Shown: positions 33,901 through 46,599, counted from the first letter of the stretch. The stretch is DNA of 64,000 nt from STC-113 sp964553745 (GCA_964553745.1 CAZKLD010000007.1:1-64000), one strand, 5' to 3'. Numbers and translations are program-made. The notes: a model not told the origin generated them from the sequence alone.

Positions 33901-36900
33901 AATGAATACTTACGCAGAATTATTTCTTTGATGCCAAGGATTATTCAGATTATCAATTCTGAACAAGCTATGAATGATTCGATTGCTTGTATTGGGGGTA
34001 TTGCAACTACAATGATAATATGACAAACGAATGAGAATGAGATATCAAGCCAGGAGCAGATGAAACTTGGAATTATAAATTCCCGGCCGAAGTGCAAGAC
34101 GCAAACAAGAATCCGAACTGAGAAAAGATCTATAGCTTCAATGTAACTATAGAAGATCCTGACACAAAAAAACAGATTACAAATAGCTACGAGACAATTC
34201 TCCATAACACTGATGCATATGTCTGAGTTAGAGTGCCGTATTATTCCAAGCAACAAGACTGAATCAAATTCTCATGAATAGTGTTGAATCATTCCGCACA
34301 GGCTCTAGGCTCTAAAAAAGTTACAGTAGAGCTCATAAAGAGAGAATGGAAACAGGTCAAGAAACAATGAGTCGACTGAGTTTTCTACAACGATTATTCG
34401 ATAGAAGAGACTAAAGAATGAACTGTAAGCTTGACTTCTGGCAGCAATTGAGAAATAAGCGAAACATTGAAGCCGAAATCAAATTGAGAATATGAAGTCA
34501 GGGCAACATATACATGAAGCAACTGAAAACCATTTGTAAGCTCAAGTTATGCCTATGTCGCAGGAAATGAAGTGACTTATTGGAATGAATGAAACAATAC
34601 GACAACCGATCTGACTGCAGACAAATCAATCTTGAAAATATGAGATACGGCAAATTTTACTCTGAAATCTCCTATCTCAAGCGGAAAAGTATTTGTAACA
34701 GTCGAAAAAGACGATTGAATTCTTGATTACTTTGTTCAGGACATCACATCCAGCGCACCTAGGATCAGTGTTCCTGTTAAGGATTCATATTATCCGAATT
34801 TCTATGTGAAAGCATTCCTGATATGAAAAAACTGAGCCGATCCATTGCCGGTATACAAAAGAGCTCTAAGCGTAATAAAGATCGTCACAGACTACAAGAA
34901 TATCAAAGTCAAGATAACTCCTGAAAAGAATCATTATCTACCATGAGATAAGGTGAAGCTGAATATCAAGACTCAAGATGAGGCCGGGAATATCGTGCCG
35001 AATGCGAATTGAAGCATCAGCCTAGTAGACGAAAGCCTGCTAGCGCTAAAATGAAATCCGAAAAAAAATCCATTTGCATTTTTCTATGACATGAAGAGGT
35101 ATCTCTGAATAGAAACTTACGTATCGCTTTTCAATCTGGTTGAGAAATTGGATGTGAAAGATATAAAGGACTGAGAGAAATGATGAGCATGAGAATGACA
35201 GAAATGATGAAATGCGAAAAAGAAAAGATGAGTCTTTAAGGATACCGCTTTCTGGCAAGCCGATTTCACCACAGACAAGAATTGAATAGCGAATCTGACG
35301 ACAGATGCTTTGCCGGACAATCTTACGACTTGGGTCATAGAAAGTGTTGCCTCGACTTCTGACGATTCGAAAATTTGAATCTGAGAAGCCACAATCGTTA
35401 CATCTAAGAAAGTGATGATAAATGAGAATACACCAAGATTCCTATGATCGAATGATACTATAACATTCTCCCCTGTTGTATTCAATAAAACTTGAAAGAA
35501 CTCTACCTTTAAGATTTCAGTTACTGCAGAGAATCTCAAAATATCTAATCCTAATCAGGAAATCAAGATTAACAATTGAGAAGAGAAGACTGTTGAGTTG
35601 ACCGCAAAAGTAGCAGATCTCGGGACTGTGTCGGATTCTTCTCTGGCAAGGATAACGATAAAAGCAGTGTCTGCAGATACTCAAGATGAGGACACGGTAG
35701 AACAGTTCCTGCCAATAATCCCGACTTCCGTCCTTGAGACTGTTGCTACTGTTTGAAAGACTGATGCAGTAAGCTTCCTTGAAAAGATAGATTTGTCCGG
35801 TATTGCGCTTTCTTCAGCAAAACTCATTATCAGATATGCTCCTTCCCTATTGTCGAACATAACTAGCTGAATGGAATTCTTAAGCCAATTCCCATATTGA
35901 TGCATAGAGCAGAAGCAATCAGCAATATTGCCGAATGTTTATATGAAGAAGCTTTACTCTAGCATCTGACTTCCATTCGACTTGACTAAGAAAATGGTCA
36001 AGACATTCGTTGATGCTGATACATGAAATAAGGAAGTGAGCGAAGATGAGCTTATAAAGAATTACATTGCCGAATCTCCGAATTTCCAAAAGCTTTCTTG
36101 AGGATTCTCATACTGGAGCGATGATGCCTTCAGATATCCGGACTTCCACCTTACGAGCACAATCCTAAAATGATTCGCAGAAATCAAATCCATCTGATAC
36201 ACCCTTAATGAAAATTCAGTAAAGAATGCTATCGGATACATAAAAACCAGGTTCTATGCGAATCAGATAGAATGATGCTTCCCTACTGAACTCAATGATA
36301 AATGCAGATATCCAGAAACACAGAGGCTTGAGGCAATCGATTCGATATTGAGCATCGACCCTAATAATTATGAGGCATATCAGATGTGGAAGCTTCTCGA
36401 CTTCAAGTCAGAAACCCTGAGCACTCAAATAGAAAAAATTGCCGTTATCTCAAAACTACTCAAAAACAAGAATATCTGAGATAATGAAAAGAAAGAGCTT
36501 GAAAGCATCTGAATCAAGTGATGAAATGCGATTTTAACCGATTATCTGGTATATAATCCGAGATGAGCATTCCTATGAAAGGATGAAGAATATTCCAGGA
36601 TCAAGAACACTTCGGAGTTCATATGAGCAATAAGCGATTTCTGACTTGAGAAATTCAAGGATGCAAGTCAGATAACAGACAATATGAACAAGTGGATCAT
36701 AAGCCAGAAAAAGGAGTGAAAATTCTGATCAACGGATGACACCAATGCTGTAATCAGGAATGCTGCAAAATACATTGTTGCAGGCAAAGAGCTGAATTGA
36801 GTCAATGAGAATATAATGCTTAACTTGAATGGAGAAAAGATAGCCTCAACCCAAATAGACGAGAAGAATAAGCTTGAAGTTTTTGAAAAAGTGATTAAAT

Positions 36901-37529
36901 GAGATAAGCTCAAAGAACAGAATAATTTCTCGATAAATAAGACTTGAAATTGAAATGTTTATTATGATTTGGCCTTAAGCTACTACCTTCCAAGCGCATC
37001 GGTAAAACCGAGAGATGAATGATTCTATCTCGAGCAATCATATTTCGATTATAACTGATATAGGAAAATCGAAGCATTGAAAAAAGAAGAATATGCAAAA
37101 TACCTGAGCTGAACAATTGATTACAAGGATCTCAAGTATCCTAAAAATGTAATAGAATATTTAAGTCCAGTAAGCGACATCAAAGTATGACAATTGCTTA
37201 TCGCCTACAACAAGATCGCAACTCCGGAAGCACGCGATCAGGTAGCGTTCGAATGATATATCCCATCAGGCTCAGAACTCATAAACACAAATCTCGATAC
37301 AGAGAACAAGAGCTTGAAATTCGAAAACTTCTTCACTAGATCAGAATTCAGGGATGATAGATTCTTCTGATTCGCAAACAGCATGCAGCCGGGAATTTAC
37401 GAATTCAATTATATCATAAGGGTCACCCATAAATGAGCTTTCAATCTCCAGCCATCAAAAATCAGTGAATTCTATAATACTGAAGTATTCTGAAGGAATT
37501 GATGAAGAGTCATAAATGTGAGAAATTAA
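30930..37529 (+). CDS. Alpha-2-macroglobulin family protein with thioester motif (2199 residues)
   Basis: Bacterial alpha-2-macroglobulins trap and inactivate proteases at the cell surface through a thioester. The N terminus has a short cytoplasmic part and one helix (residues ~34-48). Big_5/Ig-like domains follow (TPKFYDKNK; NTKYSLTILKK). The macroglobulin core includes YVYTERPLYKPGDTVFYKG, the MG-domain hallmark. The bait/thioester region has PYGCIEQKQ with Cys1658, Glu and Gln as in active CxEQ thioesters, and the Gly next to Cys is TGA. Helical alpha-domain repeats and a C-terminal receptor-like beta domain complete the protein. It is longer than typical bacterial forms (1500-1900). No pbpC-type neighbour is present. 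It is monocistronic and follows a terminator. Confidence 0.9.
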
Positions 37530-37609
37530 TTCTATCCGACAATATCAACAAGATAATGGACGCCTAGCTGATCAATATCTGAACTTGCTCAGACATTCGA
37601 CTATTTTCA

Positions 37610-37637
37610 TTTGATTTATTCGCTCATTTCATATAAT
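37610..37637 (+). promoter_or_regulatory. Probable promoter of the rbfA-ftsQ-lspA operon
   Basis: TTTGAT/TTGATT at 37610-37616 and TATAAT at 37632-37637 have a spacing of 15-16. The -10 is 27 bases upstream of the rbfA ATG. Confidence 0.5.
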
Positions 37638-37664
37638 GAAGTGACTTTAAAACAATAAAAAAAT

Positions 37665-38015
37665 ATGTCAGATAAAACAGATAAGACTTGATTTATACTA
37701 AGGGACACTCTAGCGCCATTCATATTGGAATATGCAAACGAAAAAGCCGATGAATTCTGAATTGTCAGCGTTGTAGATGTAAAGGTTTCAAAAGACTATT
37801 GATATGCTGATTTCTACGTATCGAGCACAATGAATACGGAGGATCTTCCAAAATATTTAGCAAAATACGCATGAGAACTTCGCTCTATGATTTGAAGAGA
37901 ATTGTGAGCGCGCAAATCGCCCACTATCAGATTCAAGGTTGCAAAAAATGTAAATGATACATGAGACCTCCTTTCTCTGATAAATGAAATCTCTACGAAA
38001 TATGGACTTAATTAG
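37665..38015 (+). CDS. rbfA: Ribosome-binding factor A
   Basis: RbfA is a KH-fold factor for late 30S maturation and cold adaptation. The 116-residue product shows VDVKVSKDYGYADFYVS, AGELRSMIGRELGARKSPTI and RFKVAKN, matching the family pattern (VxVSxDLxxAxVYVS ... LRxxLGxxLxxRxxPxLxF). It is first in a tight operon: its 3' end overlaps the ftsQ reading frame by 32 bases. Confidence 0.88.
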
Positions 38016-39009
38016 GAAAATCAGAGTCACGACATACAAGATAAAAAAGTATTTCAAGAACAAGAAATACAAAAAACAGGTAAAAGCCGAGAAGGCAAAA
38101 AAATACCTTTTTAAGACTGCCCCGCAGAAAACAAAGCTTGAGCTATTCGATATCTACAAGAGCAAGAAAAAATTCTCAAATTACATCACATCAGCCTGAC
38201 TGAATTTAAACTCTTATAAATATGCTTATTTCTGAGTATGAATTTTTCTCATCTCAATGAGTCTTTATATAGTCATGATTTCGCCATATTTCAGGATTTC
38301 GCCATCTAAACTGATAATAGAAAGATTGGATACGATAACTGACGTAAATATCGCATACAAGGCAATAGAGAAGATATACTGAGAATCCATATTCCTAATT
38401 GACAAGGAAGATATCAGGAATTCACTCATGACATACCAGAAAAATATCAAGAAAGTCAACGTCACAAGGCTTTATCCGAATTGACTCAAGATAATCATCG
38501 AATCATATAAACCACAATTCTTCACTCAGTTTGCATGAATTGATAAAAAATATATAGTGACTTCAAATTGAGTGCTTATTTATGAGAAAAATGTTGATAA
38601 GATGCTCTATAATCTTGAAATAGTGGATATGAATCTTATTGAAGCCTGATTCTTTGATTACAAGGAGTGAGTAAATGAGAATGCCATGAAAAAAATAATA
38701 TATGCTCGCGACTTGTTCAAGGATGTCTTCACAAACAAGAATATTGCGAAACTGGTCTATTTCAAACTAGAGAATGAGATTCACATCTTCCTGGAGTCCG
38801 GGACCAAAATCATAATAGAACTTTGAAATAACATAGATAAGCAAGTTGCGATGCTTAAATATTACAACGACAATAATAAGGATGTCATATGAAGCGGAGA
38901 CGTAACATATATAGATGTGAGAATCCTCTGAAAGATTTATGTATGCAAAGAGAGGGTGCCATGCTTTGTAAACCTATGAAAAATTTATCCTAGTTTCTAT
39001 AAAAAATAA
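37984..39009 (+). CDS. ftsQ: FtsQ/DivIB-type cell division protein
   Basis: FtsQ is a bitopic division protein whose POTRA domain links early and late divisome components. The 341-residue product has a basic cytoplasmic segment of ~70 residues, one transmembrane helix (YAYFGVGIFLISMSLYIVMI), then a POTRA/FtsQ region with GESIFLIDKEDIRNSLMTYQ, KKVNVTRLYPNGLKIIIES and NGVLIYEKN. This is the family order of POTRA strand-helix-strand followed by the beta domain. Start 37984 overlaps rbfA by 32 bases. ATG 38002, also in frame, is the alternative. The stop overlaps the lspA start by one base. Confidence 0.85.
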
Positions 39010-39452
39010 TGTATTTCTATCTGACAGCAATATTCTCGATTCTAACGGATACCATTTCAAAATATTCCGCGAATCATTATCTAGTCAGGGAAATATCAAT
39101 AATCTGAGATAATCTCACACTTAAGCTCGCCCATAACAGCTGAATAGCATTCTCGATTCCTGTATATGGAATAGTCCTCAAATCTATTACCATATTGCTG
39201 ATTACGGGTATTTTTGCATATTACATCAGAAATGAACAGCCGAAAAAATCAAGATATCTTGACTCTGCTTTCTGATTTATCATCTGAGGCGCCATAGGTA
39301 ACGCAATAGAGCGGATCTTATATTCAGAAGTCACTGATTTCATTAAAATAAAATATTTTGCAATTTTCAATTTTGGTGATATATTTATAAACGTATGAGT
39401 AATCATACTTTTAACCCTATATATAAACAAAACATGGACGACCAAAAAGTAA
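39009..39452 (+). CDS. lspA: Lipoprotein signal peptidase (signal peptidase II)
   Basis: LspA cleaves the signal peptide of diacylglyceryl-modified prolipoproteins, after Lgt (522-1286). The 147-residue, four-helix protein has NSGIAFS (family N-x-G-x-A block), GGAIGNAIERI, VTDFIKI with one catalytic Asp and FNFGDIFINVGVIIL with the second. Gly codons in NSG and GNA-adjacent motifs include TGA. ATG overlaps the ftsQ stop by one base, and the 3' end overlaps the next gene by 19 bases. Confidence 0.92.
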
Positions 39453-40183
39453 CGGCAAGCGAAGAATTGCTAGGTCCGCCGAAAATCGATTTTGTGCAAG
39501 TTTGACTTATCTCAGTCTGAAGCATTATCTCCTGATTCGTCGGTTCGATAGTTGTCGTGGTTTCCATATATTTTTTCCTGCAGAATGCAAAGAACTTCCT
39601 ATGAGTTTATCCTTATATCTATGCGATAACTGCTTTTTTTGCAACACTTTTCACTTCTGGGCTCAATATCTTCATGAATAAAACCATAAGTCCTGAGAAA
39701 TATAAAAGATGATCCATCACTTTCGTCCAAGTCTTCCTGTTCTCGATATTCCTGTTCATATTCTTCCTTCCGACTTACATTTTCGCCACAAGCATGAAGC
39801 AAGAAGCTCTTGTGTATATATTCAGCCTTCATGTCATAATGAGCATCTTGTCGACTTCCATATTCTCAGAAATTCTCTCAAGCTACAGGTATGTGCTATT
39901 ATGAATCTACTGAAGCTTCATCTGATGACTGATATCAATCCTGCTCTCAACTGTAGTTTTTCTGACATTCCAAGAATCGAGCAAGAATCTCTACATTCTG
40001 ATCGGGCTTCTGATACTCATAAATCTGGCCACTAATTCAGTCAGGGCATTATTTGAATTCGTCTATTACTTGTACTATTCAAAAACTTGAATGGATCAAC
40101 TGTGAGATATCTATTATCAGATCGAGCAAGAAGAGAGAGAATTGGTTGAGAAAGCCAAAAAGAAACTTGAAAAATTCGATTAA
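39434..40183 (+). CDS. Polytopic membrane protein of unknown function, 249 residues
   Basis: The product has about six hydrophobic helices arranged as three pairs, then a charged coiled-coil-like tail (QIEQEERELVEKAKKKLEKF). I do not recognise the family. The start ATG 39434 lies inside lspA, suggesting translational coupling. It may be a membrane organiser or transporter-like protein in the division/lipoprotein operon. Confidence 0.75.
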
Positions 40184-40193
40184 CAATAAAGTC

Positions 40194-40427
40194 ATGGATG
40201 CGGAAATAAAAATCTGAGCTTACAGGCACTTCAAATGAAAAGAATATGAAGTCATCTGAATCTCTAGGCACTCGGAAACATTAGAGGAATTCGTTGTATA
40301 CAGGCATTCTTTCTGAGATAATTCTCTTTGGATAAGGCCGCTTACAATGTTTACGGAGACTGTTGAAAAAGATGGGAAGATAATTCCAAGATTTAAATAT
40401 ATTTGAGAAACAGACAATAAATCATAA
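40194..40427 (+). CDS. DUF1653 domain protein
   Basis: The 77-residue protein matches DUF1653: AYRHFKGKEYEVIGISRHSE, LEEFVVYRHSFG, LWIRPLTMFTETVE. Many bacteria have this small domain alone. Its biochemical role is unknown. It is 10 bases downstream of the preceding gene and 10 upstream of the next, so it is part of the operon. Confidence 0.9.
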
Positions 40428-40437
40428 CAAACTATTT

Positions 40438-40980
40438 ATGCACGCAATAGCAAGAAAAGTCATAGAAATGTACCTGAATGAACAAAAGATTCCTACAATG
40501 GAGGAATTATGAGTTTCATCTCATCCTGAAGCGCAGACAAAGAAATTATCCTTCGTTACCCTATATAAAGATGGTAAGATAATAGCATCGAGCTGAAGGA
40601 TCAATGCAAAAAAATGAAACACAATAGCAGAGCTAATTGAGAATGCACTTTTCTGCCTGAAAGATCCCAGATTTGTGGAAGCTGTCAAAAATCCTCTGGA
40701 AATCAGGAATGTTAAATTCAGGGTTGATATAATTTCCGATTCGCAAAGGAAAATCTTAAATTCGATAGACGAATTCGACATAACAAAAAACTGAGCGATA
40801 ATCCTGAGCCAAACTCTCTGAAAGGCATGAGTCATATTGCCGAATATAGCAAATCTCGTATCGACTCCAAGAGACTTATTTGAGCTTGTTTGCAGAAAAG
40901 CTGATATCGATCCGGCGACCGTAAAAGAAGAAGATTATTATCTTTATTCAATAGAGTCTGATCAGTATAGTGATTTTTAG
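40438..40980 (+). CDS. AMMECR1-domain protein
   Basis: The 180-residue product resembles AMMECR1: HAIARKVIEMYLNEQKIPTM, LSFVTLYKDGKIIASSGRI, TIAELIENALFCLKDPRF and NVKFRVDIISDSQRKI. The family's LRGCIG element is replaced by ASSGRI. AMMECR1 proteins occur with MEMO and radical-SAM partners, or alone. Function is unresolved. It sits in the operon between DUF1653 and a membrane protein. Confidence 0.78.
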
Positions 40981-41021
40981 ATAAACCTACCAAAAAAGCT
41001 TATTCTTAAAATTCTGACATT

Positions 41022-41915
41022 ATGACAATATTAAACTTCAGATCGCTTTATGAAAAAATCTTCAGCTCATTCGATGTGGCTGCAGATACAAAGCTTGTTG
41101 AAGGATTTGAAAAAGAATGAGTTGAAAAGCTCATAATAATCAAGCGCTCATGGGTTTTTGCAATATTCAATTCATGGATATTCCTGCTCGTAATGATAAT
41201 AATGGTATCAAACAGCATACTCATCAGCTATAATTTTGAAAATAAGGTAACAGCCACAATACTTATCTGACTGCTTGTTTTCAATATTCTTTTTTGGATA
41301 ATTTCAGTAATCATCTACTTTAGGAAATTCAAAAATATTTATTGAGATAGACCTAGAATCACTGATACCAAGAGTCTTAAAGAAGAATTGATAAACTGAG
41401 ACATCGTGTTTACAAAATTTTTCAACCGCACAATTTTCAATTATTTCATTCTGATATGAATCACGGTATTCATTGTGTATGATCTGATATTTTGAAATCA
41501 AGGATTTGAGAATGTATGAATGTACTGATTGATAAATATCGCCCTTCTCTTCTTGCAGGTATTCTTATCTGCGGTATTCAAGAATAGGATGGTGAACCTA
41601 GAAATGGATTTCAGCCTAGTTATGCCGTGAAAGATAATATTCTATAATCAGAGCTGACTGCTCAGAAATGTCCAGACAATCAATTCAGAGAAAATCAAGA
41701 CAATAACGAGCAGCTTTGGAAACTTCATAGGTTCGATATTCAACTTTTGAGAGATTGTGGTCATGACAGAATGAGATGAAGCAAATATGTGAGAAATGCA
41801 TCTGTACTACATTTCTCACCCGACAGAAACTGTACATGAGATAAATACCATACTTTGAGCTCCGGAAAAAGAACCTATAGCTGCTGTCGGAGTTTTTAAG
41901 CCAGGAAATCAGTAA
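41022..41915 (+). CDS. Membrane protein with PH-like C-terminal domain, 297 residues
   Basis: There are two pairs of transmembrane helices (AIFNSWIFLLVMIIMV ... ILIGLLVFNILFWIISVIIY; NYFILIGITVFIVYDLIF ... LINIALLFLQVFLSAVF), followed by a cytosolic beta-rich region (KIIFYNQSGLLRNVQTINS, IGSIFNFGEIVVMTEG, MHLYYISHPTETVHEI) that resembles bacterial PH domains. No function known. The next gene starts 24 bases later. Confidence 0.75.
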
Positions 41916-41939
41916 TATTACCTGATAACCAAACAAACT

Positions 41940-43079
41940 ATGATAGGCTACCAAATTTGACTGATATTCAGATGAATATCGATTTACAGATGGAACAACT
42001 TTCCCAGAATCGAAAATATCTCCACAAATGATAATCTGGCTTTCGTACTTCACACGATAATCCTTTTGAGTTCTATACTTGAAGAGAAAGAATGAAAAAA
42101 AGTCGATTTATGATATATATTCAAAAAAATACTTTTCGAGTCTTTTGACACTTATATCCTCTCTGATATAAATTCCGATGTCCAATACCGCGTTAAAGAA
42201 AAGAATTCCGCTATTTTCAAGCTTTTGCAAGAAAAAGTCTACGGCTTCATATATAATCTCAATCTGCCGGATAGCATTCTCGAGGATATCAAATTCATAC
42301 ATGACAACAAGAATAACCCGAAATTCGAGCTAGAAGACAGGCTGTATCATTTCTCTAAGCTTTGGGTTGCATATTACGAAGCGCATTTCAACGGTAAAAT
42401 CTACGATGAGATCTATGAACCTATAATGAACAACATTTCCACGAGGATCAAATCAAAGGAATACGCCATTTTCTTGAAATATATTGATATTGACAAGAAA
42501 GATTCTGAACTGGAGAAATACCTTCTGAACGTAAGAAGGCTGCAATTCAACTACAGGTGGAATAGAATGAAGAGAATGTATCCCATATCTGTAATGTCGC
42601 ACCTGTACGTGTCATTTTTCTTGGCATACCTCATCTGAAAACTCGAATGAAAGACTGAGAAGGAAACAATCGTCCTCATGAAGAAGGCCTTATTCCATGA
42701 CATTCCAGAAGCCATAACAGGCGACATAGTATCCCCTACCAAAAAAGCCGTTAAATGATTCGAGCAGCTTCTTGCAGATGTCGAAAAAGACATGCTAGAG
42801 GAATACTTGCTTGTATATATAAATAAATACAAATTCTACAACGAATTCAAAGACTATATGCTAGACCCTTTTGCCTGAGATGAAGGAAAACTCGTGAAAC
42901 TGGCTGACATCTTCTCTGCGCTATTTGAAGCTAGAATGGAGAAAAGCGACGAATATATCAAGACCTTCAACAACATAAAAAGATATCTTCATACACTTCC
43001 CTTCCCTTCGATAAATTATCTTTTGAAATTCTGAGTAGATTATTTCGACGACAACATAGAAGATATGATTCACTTATAG
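41940..43079 (+). CDS. HD-domain hydrolase (YfbR-like)
   Basis: The 379-residue protein has SVMSHLYVSFFLAYLIG and LFHDIPEAITGDIVSP, the His ... His-Asp signature of the HD_3/YfbR-type nucleotidases. GKTEKETIVLMKKAL lies between them. The N-terminal ~200 residues form helical, charged extensions not usual in YfbR. A long C-terminal helical part follows. Only one start codon (ATG 41940) is available after the in-frame TAA at 41913. The reaction is uncertain: nucleotide dephosphorylation is the family's best-known activity. Confidence 0.8.
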
Positions 43080-43113
43080 CAAAAACCCTCCAGAAAATCT
43101 GGAGGGTTTTTCG
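43080..43113. terminator. Bidirectional terminator
   Basis: AAAAACCCTCCAGA/TCTGGAGGGTTTTT hairpin between convergent stop codons at 43079 and 43124. Confidence 0.88.
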
Positions 43114-43123
43114 AGTGTCTTTG

Positions 43124-43918
43124 CTAAACTCTGATTTCGATATCGGACTTGAGCTCAGACAAATTTGCCTGCGTCATTCTCCATATCTCAAGTTTCGACA
43201 ACTGAAGCTTTTTTTGAGTCTCATAAACATGATTCAAGAAAGGGATGATAGAATTGAGCTCATGTATCCTGATTATCGGATCAGCTATTTTGAAGTCAGA
43301 GTAATCTAAAAGATTGAAATTATAACTCGTATTTCACCCTCAATCGAAAAAGTTGTTCTTTCATGAAAGCAGAGTATGTTTTCCGAACATGTCCTTTGAA
43401 TAATATTTAACACCTTTATGGCCAGGTCCGTCTTCCTCTTCAAAAAATGGCCCTACATTCATTCAATTTATTTGTCTTGTCTGCAATCTTTCTTTATTCT
43501 CTAAAATGAATTTTTTAGTGAAATTGATGAAATTGGCTAATACTATAATATCTTTTTCACCGTGCGCCAAAAGTGGTTTTTTGGTAATTCACTCTGGAGA
43601 AACCAACTGAAAGCTGAAGGTGTTCGTAAGCGGGTTAGTCTTATCGTTTGTTATGGCATGCGCATTATCAGTTTTTCACTTTGGCAGATATAAGAATTCA
43701 GTCTTGAATCAATGGCTTTCAAATGAGAATAGTCAATCCTTGATATGCTCGACGACCATCGGCCCTCTGCTCAATTTCTGCTTTCATTTGTTTTTCTCAA
43801 CTTCGCTCTGTACAGACTTGGTAGCATCCTTCAGAAAAATTAACGTATTTCAGATTTCAGAATCCTTTATCTTATCACGACTTTCTCATGATGGGTTTTC
43901 TTGTTTTTTAACTGTCAT
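43124..43918 (-). CDS. Unknown protein, 264 residues
   Basis: A continuous table-25 frame with 11 TGA glycines. No signal peptide or transmembrane helix is seen. The middle contains RGPMVVEHIKDGLFSFESHG, GPFFEEEDGPGHKGVKYYSK and NTSYNFNLLDYSDFKIADPI; the C terminus is helical. I do not recognise the family. It has no operon partner: pheT lies on the same strand upstream but ends at its own terminator. Confidence 0.72.
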
Positions 43919-44003
43919 ATTATGTTATTAATATAGTTAATTACATTAAATCATATAAATGATAAATATGCAAAAAAACCACAAAATATAAAACTGAATC
44001 TCA

Positions 44004-44040
44004 GAAAAAACTCCTCCCGGTTCCGGGAGGAGTTTTTTCT
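44004..44040 (-). terminator. Terminator of pheT
   Basis: Near-perfect palindrome AAAAAACTCCTCCCGG/CCGGGAGGAGTTTTTT with TT loop, ten bases beyond the pheT stop on the minus strand. Confidence 0.88.
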
Positions 44041-44049
44041 GGATACCAG

Positions 44050-46491
44050 TTATTTCCTTAATTCGATTCAGATTTTTGAGAGTTCGTTTATTATCGAATT
44101 CTGCGCATTCATAGAATCCTCATCGGTGATTGTTTTTTCATAATCCTGGAGATATGCAGCAAATGTTACAGATTTCATATCATGTCACAACTTCTCTTCG
44201 TTTCTGTAGATATCAGCGATCTTAACGCTTCTTACTAGCGGATTGACTCTCTTTATCAGCGACACGATATCGCCTACTGGAGTTTTTTCTCTCATTACAA
44301 AATTGAATTCTCTAGTCGTTCAAGGATATTTTGAAATTTCTCTGAACCTGAAATCAGATTTCTCTGAAAGATTAAGCAATGTAGCGAAATCAAGTTCAAA
44401 ATAGCACAGCTTAGAATCATCCAGATCAAAGTTTGTTGCAACTTGGGGATTTACGAATCAGAAATGTCAGATTACTTTTCAGTCAGCTGTGACGAATTCT
44501 CAAGATTTATTAGGGTGCAGATAGGGGTAATCTTCCAACTTAACACCTTGCCGGATGGAAAAATCTAGACCAGACATAACCGAATCGATGAGTCAGATCA
44601 CATCAGATTTAAAAGATTCAAAAGAAACAGAATATGAGATTCATGCTATTTTTGATTCTTCTTTGAATTCTCAATCTTGTTTGCATTCGACTTTGGATAT
44701 CTCAAAGAAAGAAAAGCTGTCTTCTATTTTTTTATTATCAGTAACATTGCTGAGCAGATTACCGATCATTTTTCTTCTCATCAGTGTGAATTCATTGCTG
44801 TAGGCATTTACTACCTTTATCGCATTTTCAATTGATATCAAGCCGATTTTTGAGTCTGATGATTCATTGGAGAATGAATAATTATATGCTTCGAACCATC
44901 ATTTTCCTGCAAAATAGTTTTGGATTCCCTGACGAAATGCAACAGAGCGATTTTCGCTATAAACTACCTGCTCTCCGACTAACGGTATTTCCGGGACTCT
45001 TTCATATCAATAAATCCTTCAAATCTCTTCCGCTAAATCCTCTTTGATGGAAATATCCTTTGTTACTCTCCAACTAGGAACCCTTACAGAATAGTCAGAA
45101 TTTTGTTTTGAAAAATCAAATCAGAGCGCAACAAGGATTCTTTCTATATCTGCTTCAGGAATAACAATCCCTATTTTTTTTGCAATGAATTTCGGGTCGA
45201 GAATAAGATTAGCGTCTTTTAAGGAATCTTTGTTCAAGTATTCGAAGTCACTGATCAGCTCTCAGGATTTTCATAAGAATCTTAAGAATTCCAAGGCTCG
45301 TTCAAGAGCTCTATAAGTCAAGAGCGGATCAAGCGATTTCTCGTATCTTGCAGAAGAATCAGTCCTGACTCATAATCTCTGTGAACTCAAACGTATGGAT
45401 GATGCATCAAAACATGCAGATTCAATCAGGACGTTCTTTGTTGTCTCTGAAATAGCAGAATCCTGCCCTCACATTATTCATCAGATTGCAAGTATCTTCA
45501 CATCATCAGCGATAACAGTATCTCTTTCGTCCAATTCATAAGTTTCTCAATTCAGTGCCAGAACTCGCTCTCATTTCTTGGCGGCCCTTACTGTTACATC
45601 GCCAACTATCTTGTCAGCATCGAATGCGTGCATCGGCTGGCCGAGTTCAGTCATGACATAATTGGTCATATCGACTAAGTCGAATTTCGGATTTATTCAA
45701 GATTTATACAATGCATACTTTATCGGAAAGGGAGATTCTGCAGCATGCACATCATTCATCTTGATCAGATGATAAGAAAGAACCTTTTCTGTAAGAATAT
45801 TCACATTGAGCGTACGGTTCTTGAAAGTGTAAGAATTTTTGTATGGTGTGAATGGCAAATCGAAAATAGCAGAGAATTCCCTAGCATTTCATTCGACACT
45901 GAATAGATCTGGCCTATTTGTTATGAATTTATTATCGATTTCAAAAACGACATCCCTTAATGCAGACTCGTAAGGCTGAGAATCGAATCCTAGGATTTGG
46001 ATCTTGATATCAAAGAATGGTTTTCAGATATTGGCCTCGAGCAGTTCAACATCAAAATATTCTTCCAATCGCATGATTCAAGGTGCCCTTGCTTCTTGGA
46101 AATCTAGCTCATCTTCGCTGCAAATCATTCAATTGCTCTCTTGTCATCTCAGTCTAGCAGCCTTTATTTCAAAATCTCATTTAAGCACAGCGCCTACTGT
46201 TGCCACAGGAACATATTTAGCTCATACGACGTTGTTGGCTCAGCAAACAATCTGAACGTCTCAAATAGTTCAGAGACTGACTTGAACGACATTCAAATGA
46301 TCGGAGTCAGGGTGCGGCTTTGCATCGATAACTTTTCATACGATGACCTTATTCTCTTGTCAATATTTCTCGATTGCATCGATTTCAGCAGTATGTATGG
46401 AGTATAGATGAGCGAGCTTGGATGTTCATTCGGATTTCAGAAGGCCATTTATATCAGTAAAAAGTGAAATCCAATTTAGAGGTGTTTTCAT
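44050..46491 (-). CDS. pheT: Phenylalanine--tRNA ligase beta subunit
   Basis: PheT forms the alpha2-beta2 synthetase with PheS and charges tRNA-Phe. The 813-residue product starts MKTPLNWISLF. Its N-terminal tRNA-binding OB domain has VIVGKVIDAKPHPDSDHLNV, VQIVCGANNVV and KAARLRGQESNGMICSEDEL. NKFITNRPDLFSVEGNAREF marks the B3/B4 entry. The C terminus extends to the anticodon-binding fold. Length matches bacterial PheT (~800). No pheS lies beside it, although the pair is usually adjacent, so the alpha subunit must be elsewhere. The minus-strand terminator follows immediately. Confidence 0.92.
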
Positions 46492-46599
46492 AATTATTCG
46501 GTAAATTATCAGTTATAGGTCAGAGAGTGGCACACAAAGAGCCAAAACGTGGTTTATTATATGAAAAAAACAAGAAAAACAAAAAAAAGAAGAAATATT

